A stretch of 15,332 nt of DNA, from assembly GCA_945788485.1 (NCBI GenBank), contig CALZMB010000021.1:1-15332 (forward strand). Reading direction: 5' to 3'. Every line of letters begins with the position of its first letter. Position 1 is the first letter of the stretch. The position numbers and the translations under genes were made by a program. The DNA is from an uncultured bacterium. Its GTDB lineage: Bacteria > Bacteroidota > Bacteroidia > Bacteroidales > Bacteroidaceae. Below, one piece after another: positions 1-6,758 of this stretch. The notes under the pieces were generated by a model. The model worked only from the letters and a program-made list of their open reading frames with translations, did no database searches and was not told where the DNA came from.

Positions 1-773
1 TCATCTTCCGTATGCGTGAGTTCGAGCAGATGGAGATGCAGTTCTTCGTGAAGCCAGGCACAGAGCTTGAGTGGTTCAAGGAGTGGAAAGAGCGCCGTAT
101 GGCATGGCATCAGGCTCTCGGCTTCGGCGCGGAGAACTACCGTTTCCACGACCACGACAAGCTTGCGCACTATGCCAATGCGGCGACAGACATAGAGTTC
201 CACATGCCGTTCGGCTTCAAAGAGGTGGAAGGCATACACTCGCGCACAGATTTCGACCTCTCTCAGCACGCTAAATACTCCGGCAAGAAGATAGAATATT
301 TCGACCCGGAGGCAGGCGAGCGCTACACGCCTTACGTCATCGAGACATCTATCGGCGTTGACCGTATGTTCCTCTCTGTCATGTGCCACGCATTTGAAGA
401 GGAGAAGCTCGACAACGGCGAGACACGCACCGTGCTCCATCTCCCGGCAGCCCTCGCGCCAGTGAAGCTCGCCGTCTTCCCTCTCACAAAGAAAGACGGT
501 CTGCCGGAGAAGGCTCGCGAGATTATCGACAGCCTGAAGTTCCACTTCAACTGCCAGTATGAGGAGAAGGACCAGATCGGCAAACGCTACCGCCGTCAGG
601 ATGCCATCGGCACACCATACTGCGTCACCGTTGACCATCAGACACTCGAAGACAACACCGTCACGCTCCGCCACCGCGACACCATGGAGCAGGAGCGTGT
701 CAATATCGCTGACCTCAGAGGCATCATCGAAGACAAAGTCAGCATCGCAAGTCTGCTGAAGAACTTGAAATAA
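1..773 (+). CDS. glyQS: Glycyl-tRNA synthetase, single-chain type, C-terminal part (5' end outside window)
   Basis: Class II aminoacyl-tRNA synthetase that charges tRNA-Gly with glycine in the cytoplasm. The reading frame is already open at base 3 (I-F-R-M-R-E-F-E-Q-M), so the window opens inside the gene; the Met at base 12 is internal. About 256 residues are present. The segment RMREFEQMEMQFFV is the motif 2 region of the catalytic domain, and GVDRMFLSV is motif 3 with the ATP-binding arginine. After it, from LAPVKLAVFPL to the end, comes the anticodon-binding (HGTP) domain, which ends normally at a TAA. This is the alpha-2 type of enzyme seen in Bacteroidetes, archaea and eukaryotes, not the alpha2-beta2 type of E. 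coli. The FKBP lipoprotein gene follows after 13 bp, suggesting co-transcription. The identification is secure; the N-terminal half cannot be judged. Confidence 0.97.
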   Translation, partial: IFRMREFEQMEMQFFVKPGTELEWFKEWKERRMAWHQALGFGAENYRFHDHDKLAHYANAATDIEFHMPFGFKEVEGIHSRTDFDLSQHAKYSGKKIEYFDPEAGERYTPYVIETSIGVDRMFLSVMCHAFEEEKLDNGETRTVLHLPAALAPVKLAVFPLTKKDGLPEKAREIIDSLKFHFNCQYEEKDQIGKRYRRQDAIGTPYCVTVDHQTLEDNTVTLRHRDTMEQERVNIADLRGIIEDKVSIASLLKNLK

Positions 774-786
774 ACCTCCCCCCAAG

Positions 787-1374
787 ATGAAGAAAGCATC
801 CCTCTTTATACTATTCTGCATCACGACGATTCTCACCTCATGCAGCGAGACGGACATCGTTGACAACGAATTTGCCAACTGGCAGGAGCGAAACGACGCC
901 TACTTCACGTCGATATACGCAAAAGCGAAACAGGCGGCAGACAACGGCGACAGCTCTTGGAAAATAATCCGCGCATACACGAAACAAGAAGGCACGGCAA
1001 ACATCAACGACTATATCGTGGCAGAAGTCATAACAGATGGCGGCAACACGCAGACGGTCAACTACACAGACTCTGTCTCCCTGCTCTATCAGAGCCGTCT
1101 CATGCCGTCAGACTCTTATCCGGAAGGTCGCATCTTCACCTCCACATGGACTGGCGACTATGACCTGGAGACGGCGGCGCCCGTCAGAACCGTCCTCGCC
1201 GGCATGGTTGACGGATTCACGACAGCCGGCATGGCGATGCACCCCGGCGACAGATGGAGGGTTTACATACCGTACAGCCTCGGCTACGATGCCAACGCAA
1301 AGGACGATATCCCTGCCTACAGCACCCTCATCTTCGACCTCACGCTTCTCAAGGCATGGCAGCAGCGGAAATGA
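787..1374 (+). CDS. FKBP-type peptidyl-prolyl cis-trans isomerase lipoprotein
   Basis: Predicted lipid-anchored proline isomerase of 195 residues that would help protein folding in the periplasm or at the outer membrane. The N-terminus is a lipoprotein signal: MKK, a hydrophobic run, then the lipobox LTSC with the acylated Cys at residue 19. The residues after Cys (SETD) are acidic, which in Bacteroidetes can go with surface export, but this is only suggestive. The FKBP fold is seen in the C-terminal half: VLAGMVDGFTTAGMAMHPGD (equivalent to the usual V-I-P-G-W-x-E-G-L segment and the following Gly-Asp turn), then the Y-I-P-Y-x-L-G-Y segment, and DIPAYSTLIFDLTLL, close to the family's final strand (I-P-P-x-x-x-L-x-F-x-V-x-L-L). 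The N-terminal part of the domain is less typical. It lies 13 bp after the glycyl-tRNA synthetase gene and ends before a bidirectional terminator. Isomerase activity is inferred from the family. Confidence 0.85.
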   Translation: MKKASLFILFCITTILTSCSETDIVDNEFANWQERNDAYFTSIYAKAKQAADNGDSSWKIIRAYTKQEGTANINDYIVAEVITDGGNTQTVNYTDSVSLLYQSRLMPSDSYPEGRIFTSTWTGDYDLETAAPVRTVLAGMVDGFTTAGMAMHPGDRWRVYIPYSLGYDANAKDDIPAYSTLIFDLTLLKAWQQRK

Positions 1375-1413
1375 CAGCATCAGCACAAGGCGCATTTCAC
1401 CTGCCTATGAAAT

Positions 1414-1459
1414 AAGAAAACGACGTGAATGACATACTTGTCACTCACGTCGTTTTCTT
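1414..1459. terminator. Bidirectional intrinsic terminator between FKBP and ridA
   Basis: A 21-bp inverted repeat with one mismatch: arms 1414-1434 and 1439-1459, loop TACT. The stem is flanked by an A-rich 5' side and a T-rich 3' side (AAGAAAACG / CGTTTTCTTTT), so it gives a hairpin plus U-tract in both directions. It sits between two convergent genes, the FKBP gene ending at 1374 and ridA ending at 1493, and can end both transcripts. Confidence 0.9.
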
Positions 1460-1492
1460 TTGCTATTGTGATTGCCCAGACTGGCGTCCGTC

Positions 1493-1867
1493 TTATTTCA
1501 CTGCGATGGCTTCTATCTCAATGGCTCCGCCTTTCGGCAGTGCAGCGACAGCGAATGCGCTGCGTGCAGGATAAGGAGCAGTGAAGAACTCGGCATACAC
1601 CTCGTTGACAGCAGCGAAGTCAGCCATGTCTGTCATGAGGACAGTGACTTTCACCACTTGCTGCATTGTCATGCCAGCCTCTGCAAGGATGTTCTTGATA
1701 TTGTTCAACGACTGGCGCGCCAGGTCCTTGATGCCACCCTCGGCAAACTCTCCGGTTGCCGGATTGATTGGCAGCTGACCGCTTACATACACTGTGTCGC
1801 CTGCCATGACGGCCTGGCTGTAGGGTCCGATGGCAGCCGGTGCTGCCGTTGTAGATAATGCTTTCAT
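1493..1867 (-). CDS. ridA: RidA family reactive imine/enamine deaminase
   Basis: A 124-residue member of the YjgF/YER057c/UK114 (RidA) family, normally a homotrimer. RidA hydrolyses 2-aminoacrylate and related imines made by PLP enzymes, protecting these enzymes from damage. The sequence shows the family signatures: GPYSQAV (residues 14-20), VYVSGQLPINP, N88 in VNEVYAEFF, the substrate carboxylate-binding R102 in ARSAF, and IEIEAIA with the catalytic-site Glu at 119. The Cys found two residues after this Arg in the E. coli protein (C107) is Ala here; many active members share such changes. Length is typical (about 125). It is the last gene of the minus-strand block, 78 bp after the uridine-kinase-like gene, and no TAnnTTTG promoter is visible in that gap, so read-through transcription is likely. 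Confidence 0.95.
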   Translation of the reverse strand: MKALSTTAAPAAIGPYSQAVMAGDTVYVSGQLPINPATGEFAEGGIKDLARQSLNNIKNILAEAGMTMQQVVKVTVLMTDMADFAAVNEVYAEFFTAPYPARSAFAVAALPKGGAIEIEAIAVK

Positions 1868-1920
1868 TTAGATGTTGATTGGGTTATATTAGTGATTTGT
1901 TGTTATATCTGAGGAATCAT

Positions 1921-1937
1921 GAGCCGGCATCCGGCTC
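1921..1937 (-). other. GC-rich hairpin between uridine-kinase-like gene and ridA
   Basis: A perfect 7-bp stem GAGCCGG/CCGGCTC (1921-1927 with 1931-1937) with a 3-nt loop; bases further out (AT/TCAT) can extend it with a bulge. It starts 8 bp beyond the kinase stop codon. No U-run follows it in the direction of transcription, so it is a poor intrinsic terminator. It may instead be an mRNA-stabilising or processing stem, or a partial terminator that lowers ridA expression. The hairpin is visible; its role is inference. Confidence 0.5.
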
Positions 1938-1945
1938 TCATCCCC

Positions 1946-2929
1946 CTACTTAGCATCGAAAATCGAGCCGCCGACAAACTCACGCAAAAGTGACGTTCGC
2001 GGAATTTGCTCAATGTCTATCGGGTTGAAGCAGCTGAGAAACCACAGCAGCTTCTCCACCGTGGCATACTCGGGTGCATCGGCGGGCACAGCCTTCAGCA
2101 CCGGTTCCGCCTTCTCTTTCAGCGCGGCAAGTTCATAGAGCATCGAAGTGTCGAACATGACGTCAGCAGTATTTCTGAACGGTTCAATCCATTTCTCCTC
2201 TCCGCGTCTGACAGACTGCCATCCTTCTATTGTCGTCTGCGCCGACCGTCCGCGTGTCTGGAAATCACGGCTGATGCGGCGCAGCAGACGGTTCACCGTT
2301 GTCGGCACCCAATGCTCTCCGTCGAGCGAGATGGGCGACATCGGGGCGGCGTAGATTTTATATTTGTTTGCGTCAGCCACCTGCTCCGACACGATAGGGT
2401 TGAGGGCGTGGATGCCTTCGATGACAAGAATCATGTCGGAAGTGAGGCGCAGTTTCTCTCCGTTATACTGCCGCTGTCCCGTAGGGAAATCGAACGTGGG
2501 CAGCATTATCTCCTCTCCCGCGATGAGGCGCGAGAGATCTTCGTTGAACAGTTTCAGGTCGAGGGCATACACGCTCTCATAGTCTGGCTTGCCCTCCTCG
2601 TCAAGAGGCGTGTCCTTGCGGTTCACATACCAGTTGTCCATAGAGAGCGCCACGGGGTGTCTGAAACATGTCATGAGCTGTATGCAGAGACGTTTGCTTG
2701 TCGATGTCTTGCCGCTCGACGACGGTCCGGCAAGCAGCACGACTTTCACCTCCGGGCGCGCGGCAATCTCCTCGGCAATTCTTGCCAAGCGTTTCTCCTG
2801 CATCGCCTCAGTGACGAGAATCATCTCGGCGGCGTGTCCTCCACTGATGATACGGTTGATGGCAGGCATCGAGTGCAGCTGCTTCTCTTCTACAGAGAGA
2901 TAGTCGTGGATGGTGTACTGGTATTCCAT
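1946..2929 (-). CDS. Uridine kinase-like nucleoside kinase (PRK/URK P-loop family)
   Basis: Predicted ATP-dependent kinase of the phosphoribulokinase/uridine kinase family, probably phosphorylating uridine/cytidine or a related nucleoside in salvage. From the chosen Met the protein has 327 residues. The P-loop GPSSSGKT lies at about residues 68-75, followed by SMDNWY (catalytic acidic residue), TFDFPTGQR, VIEGIHALNP and SVRRGEEKWI, all characteristic of the Bacteroidetes/Firmicutes group. The start at 2929 begins the recognisable protein (MEYQYTIHDYL) and follows an A-rich leader. A longer start at 2983, 1 bp after dnaG, would add 18 residues encoded by AT-rich, non-conserved sequence. Many Bacteroidetes relatives are about 550 residues, with N-terminal TGS and tRNA-synthetase-like domains; these are absent here and only the junction (TEAMQEKRLARIAEEI) remains. 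Family is clear; the true substrate is not. Confidence 0.85.
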   Translation of the reverse strand: MEYQYTIHDYLSVEEKQLHSMPAINRIISGGHAAEMILVTEAMQEKRLARIAEEIAARPEVKVVLLAGPSSSGKTSTSKRLCIQLMTCFRHPVALSMDNWYVNRKDTPLDEEGKPDYESVYALDLKLFNEDLSRLIAGEEIMLPTFDFPTGQRQYNGEKLRLTSDMILVIEGIHALNPIVSEQVADANKYKIYAAPMSPISLDGEHWVPTTVNRLLRRISRDFQTRGRSAQTTIEGWQSVRRGEEKWIEPFRNTADVMFDTSMLYELAALKEKAEPVLKAVPADAPEYATVEKLLWFLSCFNPIDIEQIPRTSLLREFVGGSIFDAK

Positions 2930-2984
2930 AGTTATCTGATTTGTTCTGTGATTATAATCCCGGGGCGTGAAGACATATCCCATG

Positions 2985-5216
2985 CTAAACCAGGATATTG
3001 TTCCCGAGGCGTCGGGCGATGTCCGCCGCCATTGTCTTCATCTCCTTGTATTCCGTCATTATGTCAGCGGCTTGCTGCGATGCCGGGTCGCAAGTCAGCA
3101 ACTGCTGCTGCAGGTTGTCGAGGCGGCTTTTCAGGATGTCGCGCCTCAGTTCGAGCATCAGGCGTTCGATATGATGACGCAGAGTGTCGGGCGTCTCTTC
3201 GCGGTTGAAACTGCGCGAGAGCACATACCGCTCTTGCACCATCTCGGCGGCGATGCGCGAGATATTGATATCCGGCGAAGAGAGGAAGAACGTGTCTGGC
3301 GCGAAGCCTTCGTCGTGACAATGCGCCACGATGTCTTCGAGCATCTGTCCGTAGATAGGGTTGTCCAGCTCTATCTCGTCGGCGCCGAGGTTGTAATACA
3401 CATACTCCGCCAGCGTCAGGTCTATCTGCTCATGTTCATTCTCGCCGTCGAGCGTCTTCACCACGACATTGCCGTATTTCACCACACACTCCATGATTAG
3501 TTGTGAGATGCTCTTCCGCTGCGGGTTGGGACGGTTTGTCTTCTGCACCTGGCGCAGCGTCGCATGCTGCCTCGCAATCGCCGGAGCGTTGCCAGAGCCG
3601 GCGACAGAAATGTTATCCGCTGCCGGCGCTGCGGCTGTCTGCCCTGCGCCAGAGCCTGTCGCTTTTGCCGCTGCGCTGTCCGTCGCCTCGTCTGGCAGCG
3701 GCTGCTGATACCCGTCGTACGCCTCGGGAGGGATGTCAGATTCCGGTTCTGAAGGTCGTTCTCCGTTCCGCCGCTCTTCCATGCGTGCCGCTGTCTCTTT
3801 ACGCCGTTTCCGTTCCTCGATGTTCTCGTGTATGAAGGTGTTCATGCGTGTGAGAAGCGTCGTCTCGGACATCTTCAGCCGCACCGCGCTGTCCTGCAGG
3901 TAAGATGCGCGGATGATGGGGTCCGGAATCATGGATATGCTCTTCACGATAGACGAGATGGCTTCCGAACGTTTCACCGGGTCGTTCACGCCGTTCAGGA
4001 GGATGTCAATCTTGAACTGTATGAAGTCCGTCACGTTGTCGGCGATGTGTTTCCTGAACTCCTCCGCAGTATGTTTCCTTGCGAAGGAATCCGGGTCTTC
4101 GTTCTCTGGGAGCAGCAACACCTTGATGTTCATTCCCTCTTCAAGAATCATGTCCGTGCCTCGCATCGCCGCCTTTATGCCAGCCGCGTCGCCGTCATAC
4201 AACAGTACGATGTTCTTTGTCAGACGATGCAGCATACGTATCTGATGCTGCGAGAGCGCCGTGCCGGAGTTTGCCACCACGTTCTCTATGCCACACTGGT
4301 GCATGGAGATGACATCGGTGTAACCCTCCACCATATAGACGCAGTCTTCTTTCGCTATGGCACGCTTCGCCTGGTATATTCCATAGAGTTCGTGGTCTTT
4401 ATGATAGATGTCCGAATCCGGCGAGTTGACGTATTTCTGCTGTACGCCTTTGGTCTCTTTGTCGAGTTTTCTGCCTCCGAACGCCACCACCTTTCCGCTC
4501 ATGCTGACCCACGGGAAGATGGCGCGCCCTGCAAAGCGGTCGATGATGTTCGATGCCTCTGCGCTCTTTGACGCTGCTGCTTTGGCGGCAGAAGCGTCAT
4601 TCCGCATTGCGCCGTCTGTTCCCGCCGCAGCCTGCTGCTGCGGGTTTCGCGCATAGCAGAGGCCGGTCTTCAGCAGGAATTTTGAGTTGAAGCCTTTCTT
4701 TATCGCTGCCCTGGGCATGTCGTGGCGGTCGGCGAGGGCGAAGCCGAGTTGGAATCTCTCTATGATGTCATCTCTGAATCCTCGCGAGCGGAAATACTGC
4801 ATGCCGATTGCAGTGCCGTCGGCGTTGTTCTGCAGGATGTCGTGATAGTATTTCGCCACCCATTCGTTGAGGATGAACATCGATTCGCGCTCGCTCTCCT
4901 GCTGCCGTTCTTCGTTTGTCTGCTCTTTTTCCTTTATCTCGATGTGATATTTCTTCGCCAGCCATCTGAGAGCCTCGACATACGTCATCTGCTCGTGCTC
5001 CATGATGAATCCTACTGGCGTGCCGCCCTTTCCGCACGAGAAGCAGTGGCAGTAGTTGCGCGACGGCGAGACGGAGAACGACGGTGTGGTGTCGTCGTGG
5101 AACGGACACAGTCCCTTATAGTTCATGCCGGCTTTCTTCAGCGTCACGAACTCCGACACGACATCGACAATGTCTGCCGACGCGATGATGCGTTCGATGG
5201 TGGGACGGTCTATCAT
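2985..5216 (-). CDS. dnaG: DNA primase DnaG
   Basis: Primase that makes RNA primers at the replication fork. At 743 residues it is longer than the common 580-660. Domains in order: CHC2 zinc-binding domain (C37, H40, C58, C61); RNA polymerase core with DRFAGRAIFPW and AFGGRKL (about 225-250) and KYVNSPDSDIYHKDHELYG; the TOPRIM domain with EGYTDV (297-302), the acidic DGD (341-343) and DPDSF (374-378), which bind catalytic metal; then a C-terminal helicase-interaction domain from about residue 565. Two low-complexity segments account for the extra length: an Ala-rich insertion at about 191-222 and a long Ala/Pro/Ser/Gly linker at about 470-560. All catalytic residues are kept. It lies 82 bp after rsmD and just before the uridine-kinase-like gene. 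No clear promoter is seen upstream, but a perfect tandem repeat is. Confidence 0.97.
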   Translation of the reverse strand: MIDRPTIERIIASADIVDVVSEFVTLKKAGMNYKGLCPFHDDTTPSFSVSPSRNYCHCFSCGKGGTPVGFIMEHEQMTYVEALRWLAKKYHIEIKEKEQTNEERQQESERESMFILNEWVAKYYHDILQNNADGTAIGMQYFRSRGFRDDIIERFQLGFALADRHDMPRAAIKKGFNSKFLLKTGLCYARNPQQQAAAGTDGAMRNDASAAKAAASKSAEASNIIDRFAGRAIFPWVSMSGKVVAFGGRKLDKETKGVQQKYVNSPDSDIYHKDHELYGIYQAKRAIAKEDCVYMVEGYTDVISMHQCGIENVVANSGTALSQHQIRMLHRLTKNIVLLYDGDAAGIKAAMRGTDMILEEGMNIKVLLLPENEDPDSFARKHTAEEFRKHIADNVTDFIQFKIDILLNGVNDPVKRSEAISSIVKSISMIPDPIIRASYLQDSAVRLKMSETTLLTRMNTFIHENIEERKRRKETAARMEERRNGERPSEPESDIPPEAYDGYQQPLPDEATDSAAAKATGSGAGQTAAAPAADNISVAGSGNAPAIARQHATLRQVQKTNRPNPQRKSISQLIMECVVKYGNVVVKTLDGENEHEQIDLTLAEYVYYNLGADEIELDNPIYGQMLEDIVAHCHDEGFAPDTFFLSSPDINISRIAAEMVQERYVLSRSFNREETPDTLRHHIERLMLELRRDILKSRLDNLQQQLLTCDPASQQAADIMTEYKEMKTMAADIARRLGNNILV

Positions 5217-5225
5217 TTATACATT

Positions 5226-5265
5226 ATATTATATAGGGTTGCCGAATATTATATAGGGTTGCCGA
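5226..5265. repeat. Perfect 20-bp tandem duplication upstream of dnaG
   Basis: Two adjoining identical copies, 5226-5245 and 5246-5265, of a 20-bp unit made of an AT-rich half (ATATTATATA) and a GGGTTGCCGA half. It occupies most of the 82-bp gap between rsmD (ends 5299) and dnaG (starts 5216). The unit is close to two helical turns. It may be a recent slippage duplication, a doubled protein-binding site, or a doubled AT-rich promoter element; no TAnnTTTG motif is present. Confidence 0.9.
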
Positions 5266-5298
5266 CGGTGGCATAATGCGTCTCGCTTTCTCCGTGGC

Positions 5299-5880
5299 TC
5301 ATCTTCTGAAAATGGAGAAGTTCACCGAGCCGTATGCGCGATGGTCTATGAAATTCGGATGTGACGAGAAGTCGTACTGTTTTCCATGTTCAAAGACGAA
5401 TATCCCGCCCGGGGCGAGAGCCGTCTGCACGTCGTCGGCATTCTCCCCTGCCCCATCCTGCCCTTCGCCAGATGCCGGCAGGATGATGTCCGGCAATTCC
5501 GGCAGGCGTTCAAGCGCGTAGGGCGGGTCGGCGAAGATGAAGTCAAACTGCTGGCGGCATGTCTTCAGAAACCGGAACACGTCGCCTCTGACAAGAGTGC
5601 AGTTCTCAGCCTTCAGTTTCTGCAGACACTGGCGTATGAAAGCTGCGTGGTCTCTGTCCGCCTCCACGCTGACCACATGGCGGCATTCTCTCGACAACAT
5701 CTCGAGCGTGATGCTGCCTGTCCCCGCGAAGAGGTCGAGTGCCATGCACCCCTCCAGGTCTGTCATGCCCTGCAAGACATTGAAGATATTCTCTTTCGCG
5801 AAATCCGTCGTGGGCCGCGCCTTGAACGTCCTTGGCACGTCAAAACGTCTGCCTTTGTATTTTCCGGTTATGATTCGCAT
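5299..5880 (-). CDS. rsmD: 16S rRNA (guanine(966)-N(2))-methyltransferase RsmD
   Basis: SAM-dependent methyltransferase that modifies G966 (E. coli numbering) of 16S rRNA in the 30S subunit; 193 residues, normal for the family. It begins MRIITGKYKGRRF, the typical RsmD N-terminus. Motif I for SAM binding is LDLFAGTGSIT (about 48-58) and the catalytic motif IV is DPPY (about 118-121); VSVEADRDH is the acidic SAM-ribose loop. I chose the ATG at 5880; the frame could extend two codons to a TTG at 5886, but homologues start at MRII. The start overlaps the end of the DUF3822 gene by 13 bp, which points to translational coupling. This gene pair is common in Bacteroidetes. Confidence 0.95.
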   Translation of the reverse strand: MRIITGKYKGRRFDVPRTFKARPTTDFAKENIFNVLQGMTDLEGCMALDLFAGTGSITLEMLSRECRHVVSVEADRDHAAFIRQCLQKLKAENCTLVRGDVFRFLKTCRQQFDFIFADPPYALERLPELPDIILPASGEGQDGAGENADDVQTALAPGGIFVFEHGKQYDFSSHPNFIDHRAYGSVNFSIFRR

Positions 5881-6668
5881 AGGCAAATGATATCGTAGGT
5901 GATGTTCGGGTGTCGTGTGACGGGCGCGCGGTTGAACTCCGCCGACGGACTGACGCTATATACATTAGCGACATATTTCTGCAGCTCGCCCTTCAGCTCG
6001 GCGATGTTGCGGGCATCACCCATGATGTATATCTCGTCTTTTTGGTTCGACATGCCCAACTGCTGCCATACATACAGCACGAAATATGCAGCGTCCGCCA
6101 CCTCAGGCGCGTTGTATGTATTCATGAAACGGAAGCGGTTGGTGGCATACGAGGCTATGGTCAGCTGGCTGTCATGCTGGTAGGCATAGAGCTTGCGCGA
6201 GTGTCCGACATGGCTGTGCTGGTGAAGATGGCGGCAGACGGGAATGACGACAGGCACGAAACGCACGTCGTCGAAATGGTCGGTCACTACCACCCGCAGG
6301 TCTTTGTTGACCGAGAAGGCGGCGACGCAGTTCAGGTCGGGCACCACGCTTGTCATCACCGCCTCGTGGCGGTTGTTCGGGAAGGTGTGAAAGAAGAGCG
6401 TCTCCACATCCGCCTCGTTGTATTCCTCCATCGGAATCAGGGCGACGGGGGCGTCAACCACCACCTGCGCACGGTTGGACGAGGCGGTGAGCGACGGTAT
6501 GTCGCGGAAGGCGGCACGCAGGTTTGCCGCCATAGACATCCCGCTCTTCACCGTATAGGGATGCACGGAGACCTCGCCGCTGCCGTCAGCCGCCGGCATG
6601 ACGAAATACATCGTCTGCCGCCCGACGCGTATTATGGTTCTCGGCAATCGTTTCATGTTATTGTTCAT
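5868..6668 (-). CDS. DUF3822 family protein
   Basis: A 266-residue protein of unknown function that I place in DUF3822 from its composition and its position immediately before rsmD, an arrangement common in Bacteroidetes. No signal peptide or membrane segment is seen, so it is probably cytoplasmic. Visible features: a central stretch with alternating hydrophobic strands and acidic turns (NCVAAFSVNKDLRVVVTDHFDD), a His-rich segment around CRHLHQHSHVGHSRK, and a C-terminal part with EIYIMGDARN followed by a helix. This layout is compatible with an actin/ASKHA-like fold, but I cannot show that. The ATG at 6668 follows the -7 promoter element by only five bases; an in-frame ATG four codons later (6656) is an alternative start. 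It overlaps rsmD by 13 bp, so a ribosome- or rRNA-related role is possible but unproven. Confidence 0.8.
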   Translation of the reverse strand: MNNNMKRLPRTIIRVGRQTMYFVMPAADGSGEVSVHPYTVKSGMSMAANLRAAFRDIPSLTASSNRAQVVVDAPVALIPMEEYNEADVETLFFHTFPNNRHEAVMTSVVPDLNCVAAFSVNKDLRVVVTDHFDDVRFVPVVIPVCRHLHQHSHVGHSRKLYAYQHDSQLTIASYATNRFRFMNTYNAPEVADAAYFVLYVWQQLGMSNQKDEIYIMGDARNIAELKGELQKYVANVYSVSPSAEFNRAPVTRHPNITYDIICLCES

Positions 6669-6673
6669 GAGTG

Positions 6674-6681
6674 CAAAATTA
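6674..6681 (-). promoter_or_regulatory. Promoter (-7 element) of the DUF3822-rsmD-dnaG block
   Basis: TAATTTTG on the minus strand matches the Bacteroidetes -7 consensus TAnnTTTG. The DUF3822 ATG at 6668 begins five bases downstream, so transcription would start about 2-3 nt before the start codon, giving an almost leaderless mRNA. No clear TTTG -33 box is found at the usual distance; a TTTA at 6699-6702 is a weak candidate. Confidence 0.65.
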
Positions 6682-6721
6682 CAGAAAAAAACGTAGAATA
6701 AAGAATGTAATGAAGAGATTT

Positions 6722-6753
6722 TTTGCTTGTATGGATTATTTTATATAATTTTG
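6722..6753 (+). promoter_or_regulatory. Promoter of the RecD-like helicase gene
   Basis: TTTG (6722-6725), a 20-bp spacer, and TAATTTTG (6746-6753) give a complete Bacteroidetes-type -33/-7 promoter. The ATG at 6759 follows five bases after the -7 element, so the transcript should begin about 2-3 nt before the start codon. This also rules out the longer frame starting at TTG 6723, which would contain the promoter. Confidence 0.8.
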
Positions 6754-6758
6754 CAAGT

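Noticed and set aside
1921..1937. Rho-independent terminator of the kinase gene
   Set aside because: The stem is short and lacks the following U-run on the minus strand, so it is listed only as a hairpin.
2006..3208. 400-codon open frame on the plus strand opposite the kinase and dnaG genes
   Set aside because: It lies antisense to two clearly conserved proteins, its product is rich in His/Arg/Cys with no domain, and it follows from the codon bias of the real genes.
3828..4571. 247-codon plus-strand frame opposite dnaG
   Set aside because: Shadow of the primase gene; no motif and no start signal.
6723..6758. Extended helicase start at TTG 6723
   Set aside because: The added 12 codons contain the promoter elements themselves; the ATG at 6759 starts the conserved protein.
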